The notes below the pieces were generated by a model. The model did not search any database. It worked only from the letters and a program-made list of their open reading frames with translations, and was not told the DNA's origin. 64,000 bases of DNA, from NCBI GenBank assembly GCA_024697185.1, contig JAILGB010000013.1, positions 62,001 to 126,000 on the forward strand, in the 5' to 3' direction. Source of the DNA: Opitutales bacterium (lineage in GTDB: Bacteria; Verrucomicrobiota; Verrucomicrobiia; Opitutales; UBA953). The stretch's first letter is position 1. The number at the start of each line of letters is the position of its first letter. Both the position numbers and the translations under genes were made by a program. Of the stretch, positions 29,368 to 39,063 are shown in pieces.

Positions 29368-29512
29368 AGTAAACCTTTCATTATACTGTTTTGCAAGAAA
29401 ATTGTCCTGCGCAAGACGGATAAGTTTCATCCGCTGACAAAATTCTAAAACAGAAAAAAAAACGCAAGTTTTATTATGAGAACTTCGTTCCCGTAAAAAT
29501 CGCGGGAACGCC

Positions 29513-29953
29513 CTAAATGGTATGCCGCTCGATAACGTCTTTGGGGATACGAATGGCGCGCTGCGTTTTCAAATCAATCAACGCATAAGTCGCTGTTCCG
29601 TCCACGCAAATTCTATTATCCGCTTTTCTGACAATCCGATAAGAAAGGTCGATTGTACAAATACCGAATTTTAAAATGCCGGTCTCCACAAAAAACTCAT
29701 CGCCCATCAGCAAGGCGCTTTTAAAATTCATCGTAATCGACGTCTGATACCACCCCATATTGCGTTCAAGATATTCCGACATCGGCATCTTGTAACAGCG
29801 CTCCATCTGGTCAAAACGCGCCGCCAGCAGATAGTCCATATAACGCGAACTGTGCACGTGTTGAAAAAGATCGATATCGTCCGGGCGCACTTTCATCTCC
29901 GTCACAAAACGCGCGTAAACCTTCCCTTGTTTCTCTTCGTTTGAATCACTCAT
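29513..29953 (-). CDS. Acyl-CoA thioesterase (YbgC/4HBT hotdog family)
   Basis: VRPDDIDLFQHVHSSRYMDYLLAARFDQM hotdog motif. Confidence 0.85.
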   Translation of the reverse strand: MSDSNEEKQGKVYARFVTEMKVRPDDIDLFQHVHSSRYMDYLLAARFDQMERCYKMPMSEYLERNMGWYQTSITMNFKSALLMGDEFFVETGILKFGICTIDLSYRIVRKADNRICVDGTATYALIDLKTQRAIRIPKDVIERHTI

Positions 29954-30021
29954 AAAACAAGTCTAAACCAAAGCCGACATACGGGCAATTTTTTCAAAAA
30001 GAACAATTTGTCCCGTTCCCG

Positions 30022-30065
30022 TAAAAAAAACGTTCCCGCAGATTTTCCGCGGGAACGCCTTTTTG
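30022..30065 (-). terminator. Motif-paired hairpin after ADP-forming acetyl-CoA synthetase
   Basis: aaaaaaaacgttcccgcagattttccgcgggaacgccttttt. Confidence 0.8.
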
Positions 30066-30079
30066 ATTGGAAGCGTCAA

Positions 30080-32161
30080 TTATTTGAGCAGCATTTTAAA
30101 ATCGACCACAACGGCGCGGTCAGCTGTCACGAGCACGGGGTTGCCGTCAATCGCTGTGATTTCGGGAACTTCGAGCACGAGCTGCTGCACCTTTTTGAGG
30201 GTTTCCGCGAGCGGACCGACTGCCTTGGGAGCTTCTCCGCGAACGCCGTTAAGGATCTTGCCAACCTTGGTTTCCTTGATCATCTGATCAAAGTCTTCCG
30301 ACGGCAAAATACGCATCGTCGTGTCGCGCATCACTTCGGTGTAAATACCGCCTGTACCGAAAACCATCACGCGACCGAAATTCTTGTCGCTGTTGACGCC
30401 AATGATCGTTTCCGTCGCCTTGACAATCATTTCCTGAATCAAAACGGACGCACCCTTGAGCTGGAATTTTTCAATCGAGCCCCACAGACCGCCCCAGGCT
30501 TCCTCAAAGCTTTTTTCATCGGCAATGTTCAAGTAAATACCCTTCATTTCCGTCTTGTGCAAAGCATCCGGAGCCGAGAGTTTCAAAACGACCGGCTTCG
30601 GGAAAATCGCCTTGCAAAATTCGAGGGCTTTTGCCTTGTCCGTGAAGTTGCCGCATTTGGGATAGTCAATCCCATAGTGATCCATCAGCATATTGACGGT
30701 TTCTTGCGGGAGCGACGCGAGTCCTGCCGATTTCGCCTCTGCAATCTTCGCCTTGATATCCGCGGGGACTTCGCCGACATTGACTGTCGCGAGTTTTTTG
30801 CCGCGATAAACCATTTGCGCCTTGAGCAAGCCGAGCAGACGGACAACATCGACAGGATACTCATAATTGAGAATCTTGTGTTCACTGAGCACCTTGAGAC
30901 CTTCCGCGACTCGGGCGCCGCCGACAAACGCGCAGAAAATATTGACATTCTTGAATTGCGGCGCGATCTTGACGACAGCCTGTGCCGTGCCGACAGGATC
31001 GGTCACGCGCTGCGGCGTCAAAAGCACAAGGATGTTCTTGTATTCGCCGCTCTCGCAAAGCACACGCAAAGCATTTTCGTAACGATCCGCCTTAGCGTCG
31101 CCCACAACGTCAATCGGATTGCCGACAGAAGCCTCCGGTGTCAAAACAGCACGCAATTTTTCAATCGTCGCATCACTCGGGCGAGCCAAATCGAGCTTGG
31201 CGTCTTCACAAAGGTCTGATGTCAAAACGCCGACGCCGCCGGCATTGGTGAGCACCGCGAGCTTTCCGTCGTATTCGTTGTGGTTGGAATACTGCAAAAT
31301 CTCAAGCAGGCCGAACAATTCGCGGTCGTTGTAAGCTTGAATCGCTCCGGCACCCTGCAAGGCGATTTCGAGAACGCGATAGTTGGGAGCAAGCGAACCC
31401 GTATGCGACAAAGACGCAGCCTGGGCCTTGGAACTCTTGCCCGGCTCCATGATCACGCAAGGCTTCGTGTCGGAAACCTCTTTGAGGACCTTAAGAAACG
31501 CCTTGCCGTTTTTCAAAGATTCCAAATAGAACACGAACGCCTTTGTATCCGGGTCGTCCTTAAGAGCTGCGAGCAGCGAATCTTCGCCCAAAGCGGCTTT
31601 GTTGCCGATCGAAATAAAATGAGAGAAACCGATGCCCTTGCCGGCCGCCCAGTCCATAATCGCCGAGCAATAGGCACCCGATTGTGAAATGAACGCGACA
31701 TTTCCGCGTGCGGGGAAACCATCCGCGAACGAAGCGTTAAGATTGTTGAATGTCGCAATATGACCCAAGCAGTTCGGCCCGAGAAGGTTGATGCCGTTGT
31801 CCATGCACTTTTGGGCAATGCGCTTTTCCAGTTCTTTTTCACCAACCTCGGCAAAACCCGCTGTAATAATCGAAATATTCTTCGTCTTGTTCACAATGCA
31901 CGCATCAATGACCGGCTCCGTAAAGCGTGCGGGAACGAGAATCACAACAAGATCCATCGCCTCTGGCAACTTGTCAACACTGGCATAACATTTCTTGCCA
32001 TAAACTTCCTGACCGTCAAGTTTGGGATTGACGCCATAAAGCGTGCCCTTAAAATCGGCGGAAATAATATTGTTGAAAACAACCGCACCGAGTTTGGAAG
32101 GATCGCCGGAAACGCCGACAACCGCAATACTCTTCGGGTTGAAGAATGATTCGAGAGACAT
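30080..32161 (-). CDS. Acetyl/acyl-CoA synthetase (NDP-forming), fused subunits
   Basis: CoA-binding N-domain (PKSIAVVGVSGDPSKLGAVVFNNI), GPNCLGH, SQSGAYCSAIMDWA, C-terminal ATP-grasp domain. Confidence 0.92.
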   Translation of the reverse strand: MSLESFFNPKSIAVVGVSGDPSKLGAVVFNNIISADFKGTLYGVNPKLDGQEVYGKKCYASVDKLPEAMDLVVILVPARFTEPVIDACIVNKTKNISIITAGFAEVGEKELEKRIAQKCMDNGINLLGPNCLGHIATFNNLNASFADGFPARGNVAFISQSGAYCSAIMDWAAGKGIGFSHFISIGNKAALGEDSLLAALKDDPDTKAFVFYLESLKNGKAFLKVLKEVSDTKPCVIMEPGKSSKAQAASLSHTGSLAPNYRVLEIALQGAGAIQAYNDRELFGLLEILQYSNHNEYDGKLAVLTNAGGVGVLTSDLCEDAKLDLARPSDATIEKLRAVLTPEASVGNPIDVVGDAKADRYENALRVLCESGEYKNILVLLTPQRVTDPVGTAQAVVKIAPQFKNVNIFCAFVGGARVAEGLKVLSEHKILNYEYPVDVVRLLGLLKAQMVYRGKKLATVNVGEVPADIKAKIAEAKSAGLASLPQETVNMLMDHYGIDYPKCGNFTDKAKALEFCKAIFPKPVVLKLSAPDALHKTEMKGIYLNIADEKSFEEAWGGLWGSIEKFQLKGASVLIQEMIVKATETIIGVNSDKNFGRVMVFGTGGIYTEVMRDTTMRILPSEDFDQMIKETKVGKILNGVRGEAPKAVGPLAETLKKVQQLVLEVPEITAIDGNPVLVTADRAVVVDFKMLLK

Positions 32162-32288
32162 AATTTTATTAATTTTTGAGGTTTAAAACAATTTTTCAAA
32201 TCGCGAACATCGCAATCTTCTCTTAAATTATAAACCTCGTTCCCGCAAAAATCAAAAAAAAGTTCCCACGCAAAGCCGCACATTCCCG

Positions 32289-33188
32289 TCAATGCGTCTT
32301 TTTCACATCGAGATGAATCGTCGCATCGACACCCAATTCGTCATAAATCAAATCTTCGATTTTGTCCGCAATCATGTGCGCCTCCACAAGTTTAATATCC
32401 CCCGGAAACCGCAAATGGAACGTTATCTCAATATGCGTCCCGTAATCATGATAATGCAATTGGTGAAAGCCCAAATCCTCGCCGTAGATCCTTCGGCAAA
32501 TCTGCAAAATCTGCCGCTCCAAGTCCGCCGGGATCTTGCCGCCGAGCAAACGCGAACCCGTCTCAAACAAAACTTTTTTTGCCAGGCGCAACAACAAAAT
32601 ACCCACAACACACGACAACGCGCCATCCATCCACCAAAGATCGATCCCAAACTTTGCCCCGACAAACGCAAACAGCATCCCCAAAAGCAAAATCGCCGAA
32701 CTCAACGTATCGCTCCGATGATGAAACGCATCCGCCTTCAACGATGTCATCTTTGTCTTGCGGGCAGCCCAAAGCGCATATTGGGCCAAACCTTCCTTGA
32801 AGACAATCGTCACCACCATCGCAAAAATCGCCCAAAATCCATAATCCACACGATCGCCCGAATAAATCTTCAACACTCCGTCCTTTATAAAAGAAAATCC
32901 GACAACCGCCAATAAAATCGCAATGGCGATACTCGCAATCATTTCCGCACGGCCGTGCCCATAGGGATGCCCGTCGTCCGCCGGCATTTTTGAAATTTTT
33001 AAGCCAATAAGCAAAACAATGCTCGAAAAACAGTCCGACAGCGTCTCAAAAGCGTCCGCCATCACCGCCAGCGATCCCGTGACAAACGCGACACACAACT
33101 TGAAAATCCCCAAACAAATATTCACCGCCATCGAGAGAATCCCCTCCCTCTTGGCAATTTTGTTCGCTTGTTCCGCCGAAATCATCAA
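32289..33188 (-). CDS. Cation diffusion facilitator (CDF) metal transporter
   Basis: VMADAFETLSDCFSS, DDGHPYGHGRAEMIAS, ADAFHHRSDTLSS. Confidence 0.92.
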   Translation of the reverse strand: MMISAEQANKIAKREGILSMAVNICLGIFKLCVAFVTGSLAVMADAFETLSDCFSSIVLLIGLKISKMPADDGHPYGHGRAEMIASIAIAILLAVVGFSFIKDGVLKIYSGDRVDYGFWAIFAMVVTIVFKEGLAQYALWAARKTKMTSLKADAFHHRSDTLSSAILLLGMLFAFVGAKFGIDLWWMDGALSCVVGILLLRLAKKVLFETGSRLLGGKIPADLERQILQICRRIYGEDLGFHQLHYHDYGTHIEITFHLRFPGDIKLVEAHMIADKIEDLIYDELGVDATIHLDVKKTH

Positions 33189-33257
33189 TACAAGATTAGA
33201 GACGTTCCCGCAAAAAGTCGATCTATTTCCCTCTCAAAACCCGTTCCCGCCACAAAA

Positions 33258-33596
33258 TCAAAACGGAGAGAAATAGACAGAAAAATCCTCTCCGCCGTCA
33301 ACAAAACAAACGCTCCAATCTTCACTCGTCTCAACAAACGCCCAATTGCCGGGAGATGGCGGAGTGCCGTCATTCACAAGGCGGACACGGAGGTCTGCAG
33401 ATCCGTATCCGTCCACGACGCGAACACGAAAGTCGCTATTGCTGGATGAAGAAACGACCCTGATTCTCCCGCAACACATGCCAGCCTTCTCCTCGCGCGT
33501 CGCGTTGGCGGGAATTTGTCTGCGGGCGGAAATGCCGCCAACAAGGACAATCGAAACGGCAAAAAAGGCAAGAAACGCAAAAACAAACTTTTTCAT
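33258..33596 (-). CDS. Small secreted protein, related to the C-terminus of the adjacent 33640-34395 protein
   Basis: Signal peptide; EEKAGMCCGRIRVVSSSSNSDFRVRVVDG... matches EEKAAICRGQIRIVGGGNADFHVALVGDG... next door. Confidence 0.65.
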   Translation of the reverse strand: MKKFVFAFLAFFAVSIVLVGGISARRQIPANATREEKAGMCCGRIRVVSSSSNSDFRVRVVDGYGSADLRVRLVNDGTPPSPGNWAFVETSEDWSVCFVDGGEDFSVYFSPF

Positions 33597-33639
33597 ACAA
33601 AATTTTAATGAAAAAAATAAGGACTAAAAAACTGCCCCG

Positions 33640-34395
33640 TCACCAACGAGAGCGGAGATCGATCGTAAAATCCGGGCTGTCACGATAATCGACGATCTTG
33701 ACACGCCAAACATCAAAACAGTCATTTGATTGATTTATAATCCAATCAGTCCCGAGATAATGGACGGCATCAGCGCGATCTTTAACAAAATAAAAATTAC
33801 CGTCACCGACAAGCGCCACATGAAAATCCGCGTTCCCGCCACCAACAATTCTAATTTGCCCGCGACATATCGCCGCTTTTTCCTCAGCGGACAATCCCGC
33901 GCATCTTTCCCGAATAGTTTTGTATTCGCCCGCAACAATCGCATCCAAACGCGCGCGCCGCACTTCCGGAGACAATTTCGAACGGAATAAGTTAACAATC
34001 GCATCCGAACGCGCGATAAACGCTTCCGGAGACAATTTCGAACGGGATAAGTTAAGAATCGCATTGTAGCGTGCTCTCTGCTCTTCGTCAGTCAAATCCC
34101 GTTCCCTCTCGCGCACATCGGAAAGAATCGCATTGTAGCGTGCTCTCCGCTCTTCGTCAGTCAACGGGTGTTCTTTTGTAAGTTCATCGATTGTCTTTTT
34201 ATAAACGGCAATTCGCTCTTTTATCGACAATCGCGGATTTTCTTTGACAATCGAAAAATAAAGCTCGATCCGCTCATCCGGCGACAATTCTCTTTTCTCC
34301 ATGACAACAACTTCGCGATTCGCCTTCGACGATTTTCCAGCCAAGACAAACCCTGCCGAGCAAAATAAAACAACCGCAACAAAGAGAAACCTCAT
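33640..34395 (-). CDS. Secreted protein with tandem 'LTDEERRARYNAIL' repeats and a C-terminal beta-repeat domain
   Basis: Signal peptide; repeated RARYNAIL/ARSDAIV/RARLDAIV units. Confidence 0.7.
   Translation of the reverse strand: MRFLFVAVVLFCSAGFVLAGKSSKANREVVVMEKRELSPDERIELYFSIVKENPRLSIKERIAVYKKTIDELTKEHPLTDEERRARYNAILSDVRERERDLTDEEQRARYNAILNLSRSKLSPEAFIARSDAIVNLFRSKLSPEVRRARLDAIVAGEYKTIRERCAGLSAEEKAAICRGQIRIVGGGNADFHVALVGDGNFYFVKDRADAVHYLGTDWIINQSNDCFDVWRVKIVDYRDSPDFTIDLRSRW
33961..34164. repeat. Imperfect coding tandem repeats (60-bp and 69-bp offsets)
   Basis: cttccggagacaatttcgaacgg(a/g)ataagttaa at 33963 and 34023; aagaatcgcattgtagcgtgctct(c)(t/c)gctcttcgtcagtcaa at 34054 and 34123. 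Confidence 0.85.
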
Positions 34396-34502
34396 AGAAA
34401 AATAAAATAAAACGCTACCGCACCGACCGCAAGTTTTTAGTTCTGCACATCCGTCCGTTTTCCTTCTTTATCTGTTCCGCCAACAAATATAAAATCAAAT
34501 CT

Positions 34503-35423
34503 ATGGCCGGTCCTCAAATCTCCCGTCTCATCAAAACGATTCGCGAACGTCTCGAAAAAGCGTCCGCCGAGCTTGTCTTTTATCCCGATGACCATCGCTA
34601 CGAATTTCGCGGGAACGAACTCGTCTCCGTCTCTCAAGTCTGCCGGCAGTTCGCACCGCAATTTGACTCACACGGGAACGCCAAACGGATTTCCGAACAA
34701 ACAGGAAAACCGGTCGAAGAAATCCTAAAGAGCTGGGAACTCAATTCCAAACGTTCTTGCGACACCGGCACCCGGACTCACAATTACGCCGAAGAAAAAT
34801 TTTATAAAAAAACTCAATTCCCCGTTCCCGCAGACTTCGTTCCCGACAGCGATCCCGCGACTGTACCCCACAAAAAAGCCGTCGACGCTTTTTGGGATTT
34901 TTTGAACAACGACTTCAAATCCATAAAATACATTCCCGTCGCGGCAGAAAACAAAGTTATGAATTTGTCACTTGGCTATGCGGGCACATTTGACCTGCTC
35001 GCACTCGAGGTCAAAAACGGTCAGCCCAACGGTCTCGTCATCTTCGATTACAAAACAAACAGCAATCTCTTCAATGTTTTTAAAACAGAGACCATGCTCG
35101 AGCCGATAACGGATCTTTACAACTGCAACGCCGCCCATTATTCCTGCCAGCTCGCGCTTTATCAGCTCGCCCTCGAAAATATTTTCCCCGAACTGCCTGT
35201 CGTCCGACGCGTTTTGCTCTGGCTCGACAACGAAGGTGCAAGCCTCATCGACGAAAACTCGCGGGAACGATTTAACGATGCCGGCAAAAAATGGAAATTC
35301 CTGTCACCGGAGACAATTGAAAATTTAAAAAATAAATTTCGATTCCGACACCAAAAAGATTTCGCGACGCTCGCCCTGCCCGACATCGCCCAAACACTCG
35401 AAACCTTTTTGAATCAAAAATAA
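34503..35423 (+). CDS. PD-(D/E)XK (RecB/Cas4-like) nuclease, standalone
   Basis: GTRTHNYAEEKFY, GYAGTFDLLAL, LVIFDYKTNS, SCQLALYQLAL match the RecB-family H...GxxD...DxK...QxxxY arrangement. Confidence 0.75.
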   Translation: MAGPQISRLIKTIRERLEKASAELVFYPDDHRYEFRGNELVSVSQVCRQFAPQFDSHGNAKRISEQTGKPVEEILKSWELNSKRSCDTGTRTHNYAEEKFYKKTQFPVPADFVPDSDPATVPHKKAVDAFWDFLNNDFKSIKYIPVAAENKVMNLSLGYAGTFDLLALEVKNGQPNGLVIFDYKTNSNLFNVFKTETMLEPITDLYNCNAAHYSCQLALYQLALENIFPELPVVRRVLLWLDNEGASLIDENSRERFNDAGKKWKFLSPETIENLKNKFRFRHQKDFATLALPDIAQTLETFLNQK

Positions 35424-35480
35424 ATTTCCGACCGCCAAAAAATTGACAGTCGGAAAAATCGGCGTTCCCGCGACAAAAAA

Positions 35481-36833
35481 TTAATTTTCGCGAAGATTAA
35501 AGGCGATTTCCTCTTCGCTGACCTTAAAGTTTTGCAAATCGCCGTGCAAATAGGCCTCGTAAGCCGTCATGTCGATCAAGCCGTGTCCGGACAGATTGAA
35601 AAGAATCACTTTCTCCTCGCCCGACTCCTTGCATTTTTGAGCCTCACGAATCACCTCCGCGATCGCGTGACCGCTTTCCGGCGCCGGGATTATGCCTTCT
35701 GTTCTCGCGAACAAAATACTCGCCTCAAACGATTCCAACTGAGGAATATCGACCGCCGTCACAAAACCGTCCCGCACCAGCTCGGCGACAATCGCTCCCG
35801 AACCGTGATAACGCAAACCGCCCGCGTGAATATTCGCCGGCTTAAATTTATGGCCGATCGACAACATCGGGATCAGCGGCGTATAACCCGCCTCGTCGCC
35901 AAAATCCAAACCGAACTTGCCGCGCGTCAACTTGGGACAGCTTTCAGGTTCCGCAGCGATGAACTGCGTCTTTTTGCCATCCAAAAAATTGTGCCGCAAA
36001 AACGGCATTGAGATGCCGCCAAAATTGGAGCCGCCGCCAAAACAACCGATCACAATATCCGGATACTCTCCCGCAAGCGCCATTTGTTTTTCAGCCTCCA
36101 GACCGATAATCGTCTGATGAAGCGTCACGTGATTGAGCACCGAGCCCAAGGTGTATTTGCAATGCGATGTCGAAGTCGCCAATTCGATCGCTTCCGAAAT
36201 CGCCGTCCCCAACGAACCGGGATGCAACGGATTTTCCGTCAAAATCCGGCGTCCCGCCTTGGTGGACATCGACGGGGAACCCTCCACCACAGCGCCGAAT
36301 GTCCGCATAATACTGCTGCGGTAAGGCTTTTGCTGCATGGAAATCTTCACTTGGAAAACAGCGGCTTCGAGCCCAAAAAGTTTTGCGGCATAACTCAGCG
36401 CCGCACCCCATTGCCCCGCTCCCGTCTCCGTCGTCACATTTGTCGTTCCCTCCTGTTTGCAATAATAACATTGCGGGAGCGCCGAATTGATTTTGTGGGA
36501 ACCGAGCGGATTGACGCTCTCGTTTTTAAAATAAATATGAGCCGGCGTTCCCAAAGCTTTTTCAAGCGCATACGCGCGAACAAGCGGTGTGCAGCGATAA
36601 CTTTTATACATTTCGCGCACTTCCGCCGGGATCTCGATCCACGGATGTTCCTGATCGAGTTCTTGAACACAGCACTCCCGGGCAAAAACATGCGACAAAT
36701 CATCGACTGTCATCTCTTTTTTCGTGACAGGATTCACCATCTTACCGGGCTTGTTCGGCATATCGGCCTGAACATTATACCAATGTGTCGGCAAATCATC
36801 TTCTGTTAAAAAATAACGCTTCTGTTTACTCAT
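35481..36833 (-). CDS. Tryptophan synthase beta chain-like, TrpB2 type
   Basis: NESVNPLGSHKINSA PLP-Lys motif, TTETGAGQWGAAL, IGCFGGGSNFGG; long TrpB2-like N-terminus; ATG at 36833. Confidence 0.9.
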   Translation of the reverse strand: MSKQKRYFLTEDDLPTHWYNVQADMPNKPGKMVNPVTKKEMTVDDLSHVFARECCVQELDQEHPWIEIPAEVREMYKSYRCTPLVRAYALEKALGTPAHIYFKNESVNPLGSHKINSALPQCYYCKQEGTTNVTTETGAGQWGAALSYAAKLFGLEAAVFQVKISMQQKPYRSSIMRTFGAVVEGSPSMSTKAGRRILTENPLHPGSLGTAISEAIELATSTSHCKYTLGSVLNHVTLHQTIIGLEAEKQMALAGEYPDIVIGCFGGGSNFGGISMPFLRHNFLDGKKTQFIAAEPESCPKLTRGKFGLDFGDEAGYTPLIPMLSIGHKFKPANIHAGGLRYHGSGAIVAELVRDGFVTAVDIPQLESFEASILFARTEGIIPAPESGHAIAEVIREAQKCKESGEEKVILFNLSGHGLIDMTAYEAYLHGDLQNFKVSEEEIAFNLREN

Positions 36834-36881
36834 GATTAACAAACAATTTAAAACATTCCCCGGCGGGAGCGCAATTTTAAA

Positions 36882-36927
36882 CAAAAATCCGTTCCCGCGA
36901 ACAATTCTCGGGAACGGACTTTTTTTA
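36882..36927 (-). terminator. Motif-paired hairpin after groEL
   Basis: aaaaatccgttcccgcgaacaattctcgggaacggacttttttt. Confidence 0.85.
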
Positions 36928-36937
36928 ACGGGAACGA

Positions 36938-38572
36938 TTAATACATTCCGCCCATGCCTGCATCGGCGCCCGGAGCTGCCGGTTTCGGCTCTTCGGGAAT
37001 ATCGGTGATCAGGCACTCTGTCGTGAGCAACATCGAAGCGACGGATGTTGCCGACGTAATCGCCGTGCGCGTGACCTTTGCGGGATCGACAACACCTGCG
37101 GCGACAAGGTCTTCGTAGGTGTCCGTTGCAACGTTGTAGCCAAAATTGCCCTTGCCTGCGAGCACTTCTTTAACGATGAGGGAGCCTTCAACGCCGGCAT
37201 TTTCGCAGAGAGTGCGCAACGGCTCCTCGATCGCGCGACGGACGATTTTTGCACCGAGGCGCTCATCTCCGTCGAGTTTTTTGATCAAAGCGTCCAAAGC
37301 TTTTGCCGTGCGGAGCAATGCGACACCGCCGCCAGGAACGATACCTTCTTCGACAGCCGCGCGTGTCGCATGCAAGGCGTCATCAACGCGGTCTTTTTTC
37401 TCCTTGAGTTCCGCTTCCGAAGCGGCGCCCACCTTGACGACAGCGACACCGCCGGCGAGTTTCGCCAAACGTTCTTGAAGTTTTTCGCGATCATAATCGG
37501 AAGTCGTATCTGCGATTTGACGACGAATCAATTTGACACGTCCTTGAATATCGGCAGAGCTGCCGGCGCCTTCGATAATCGTCGTGTTGTCTTTGTCAAC
37601 AACGACGCGTTTTGCGGTGCCGAGATCGGCGATCGTGAGGGATTCGAGCTTGATGCCAAGGTCTTCCGTCACAAACTTGCCGCCTGTCAGAATGGCGATA
37701 TCTTCCATCATGGCTTTGCGACGGTCGCCGAAGCCGGGAGCCTTGACTGCGCAAACATTGATAGTGCCACGAATCTTGTTGACCACGAGCGTTGCGAGCG
37801 CTTCGCCGTCGATATCTTCCGCGATGATCACCAAAGGCTTACCCGCCTTAGCAACGCCTTGCAAGATCGGCAAGAGGTCCTTCATCGAGGAAATCTTTTT
37901 CTCGAACAGCAAAATATAGGGGTTGTCGAGCACACATTCGAGCGTTTCCGCGTTGGTGCAAAAATACGGCGAGAGGTAGCCTTTGTCAAACTGCATACCT
38001 TCGACGACATCGAGTGTCGTTTCGATTGTTTTTGCCTCTTCGACGGTAATGGTTCCGTCTTTGCCGACTTTGTCCATCGCCTCAGCGATAATGGAGCCGA
38101 TATCCGAATCCCAATTGGCGGAAACGGTCGCGACCTGCTTGATTTCATCGCTGCTCTCAATTTTTTTGGCGATAGCGGCGATTTCTTTTGTAATAGTTTC
38201 ACCGGCGGCATCGATACCGCGTTTGACAAAAATCGGATTGGCTCCGGACGAAACACTCTTCAAGCCTTCACGATAAATGGCTTCGGCGAGCACGGTAGCC
38301 GTCGTTGTGCCGTCGCCGGCCTTGTCTGCGGTCTTGGAAGCGACTTCGCGCACCATGCTGGCGCCCATATTTTCAAACGGATCCGCCAACTCGACTTCTT
38401 TGGCGACGGTCACGCCGTCCTTTGTCACCTTGGGAGCGCCGTATTTGCGATCGATCATCACATTGCGCCCTTTAGGACCGAGCGTCGTTTTTACAGCCTT
38501 CGCCAACATTGAAACGCCGGCGAGGATTTTGCGGCGACCCGCTTCATCAAACAAAATTTGTTTTTTTGCCAT
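36938..38572 (-). CDS. groEL: 60 kDa chaperonin GroEL
   Basis: [62 protein letters not shown] tail. Confidence 0.98.
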   Translation of the reverse strand: MAKKQILFDEAGRRKILAGVSMLAKAVKTTLGPKGRNVMIDRKYGAPKVTKDGVTVAKEVELADPFENMGASMVREVASKTADKAGDGTTTATVLAEAIYREGLKSVSSGANPIFVKRGIDAAGETITKEIAAIAKKIESSDEIKQVATVSANWDSDIGSIIAEAMDKVGKDGTITVEEAKTIETTLDVVEGMQFDKGYLSPYFCTNAETLECVLDNPYILLFEKKISSMKDLLPILQGVAKAGKPLVIIAEDIDGEALATLVVNKIRGTINVCAVKAPGFGDRRKAMMEDIAILTGGKFVTEDLGIKLESLTIADLGTAKRVVVDKDNTTIIEGAGSSADIQGRVKLIRRQIADTTSDYDREKLQERLAKLAGGVAVVKVGAASEAELKEKKDRVDDALHATRAAVEEGIVPGGGVALLRTAKALDALIKKLDGDERLGAKIVRRAIEEPLRTLCENAGVEGSLIVKEVLAGKGNFGYNVATDTYEDLVAAGVVDPAKVTRTAITSATSVASMLLTTECLITDIPEEPKPAAPGADAGMGGMY

Positions 38573-38598
38573 AATATTTTACCTTTCAATTTTTAAAG

Positions 38599-38895
38599 TT
38601 ATGCGATAACGGCGAGAATTTCGTCTTCATTGACGAGCAGATAAGTCTCATCGCCGAATTTGACTTCCGTTCCCGAATAGCGGCCGAGCACGACCTTGTC
38701 ACCGACGGAGACGTTGAAGTCCTGCTTTTTTCCGTCAACGATTTTACCTGTGCCGAGCGCGACGACTTCCGCGTCCATCGGTTTTTCCTTAGCGCTATCG
38801 GGAATAATGATACCGCCCTTGATTTCTTCTGCCACTTCGCAACGTTTCACGAGAACGCGTCCGCCAAGCGGTTTGATTTTGATTGTATTTGCCAT
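38599..38895 (-). CDS. groES: 10 kDa co-chaperonin GroES
   Basis: [39 protein letters not shown]. Confidence 0.97.
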   Translation of the reverse strand: MANTIKIKPLGGRVLVKRCEVAEEIKGGIIIPDSAKEKPMDAEVVALGTGKIVDGKKQDFNVSVGDKVVLGRYSGTEVKFGDETYLLVNEDEILAVIA

Positions 38896-39063
38896 AATAT
38901 TTTTTGTTAGTAAAAGCTTATTTTGCGGGAACAATAAATCGTTTCGCGTTCCCGCAATTCATTTGTAGCATTTTCCGTGCCAATCTTCTCATCCCGCGCC
39001 AAAAAAACGCGTTCCCGCAAAGCAACCGCCTCACGGGAACGGGATGTTTGGTCTGTGACAGCC

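Noticed and set aside
33961-34164. Possible CRISPR-like array
   Set aside because: Repeats are in frame within a secreted protein gene with no unique spacers; they are coding tandem repeats
37370-38512. 380-aa plus-strand ORF
   Set aside because: Antisense to groEL; shadow ORF
38896-39063. CIRCE operator upstream of groES
   Set aside because: No TTAGCACTC-N9-GAGTGCTAA found; only motif copies and AT-rich sequence
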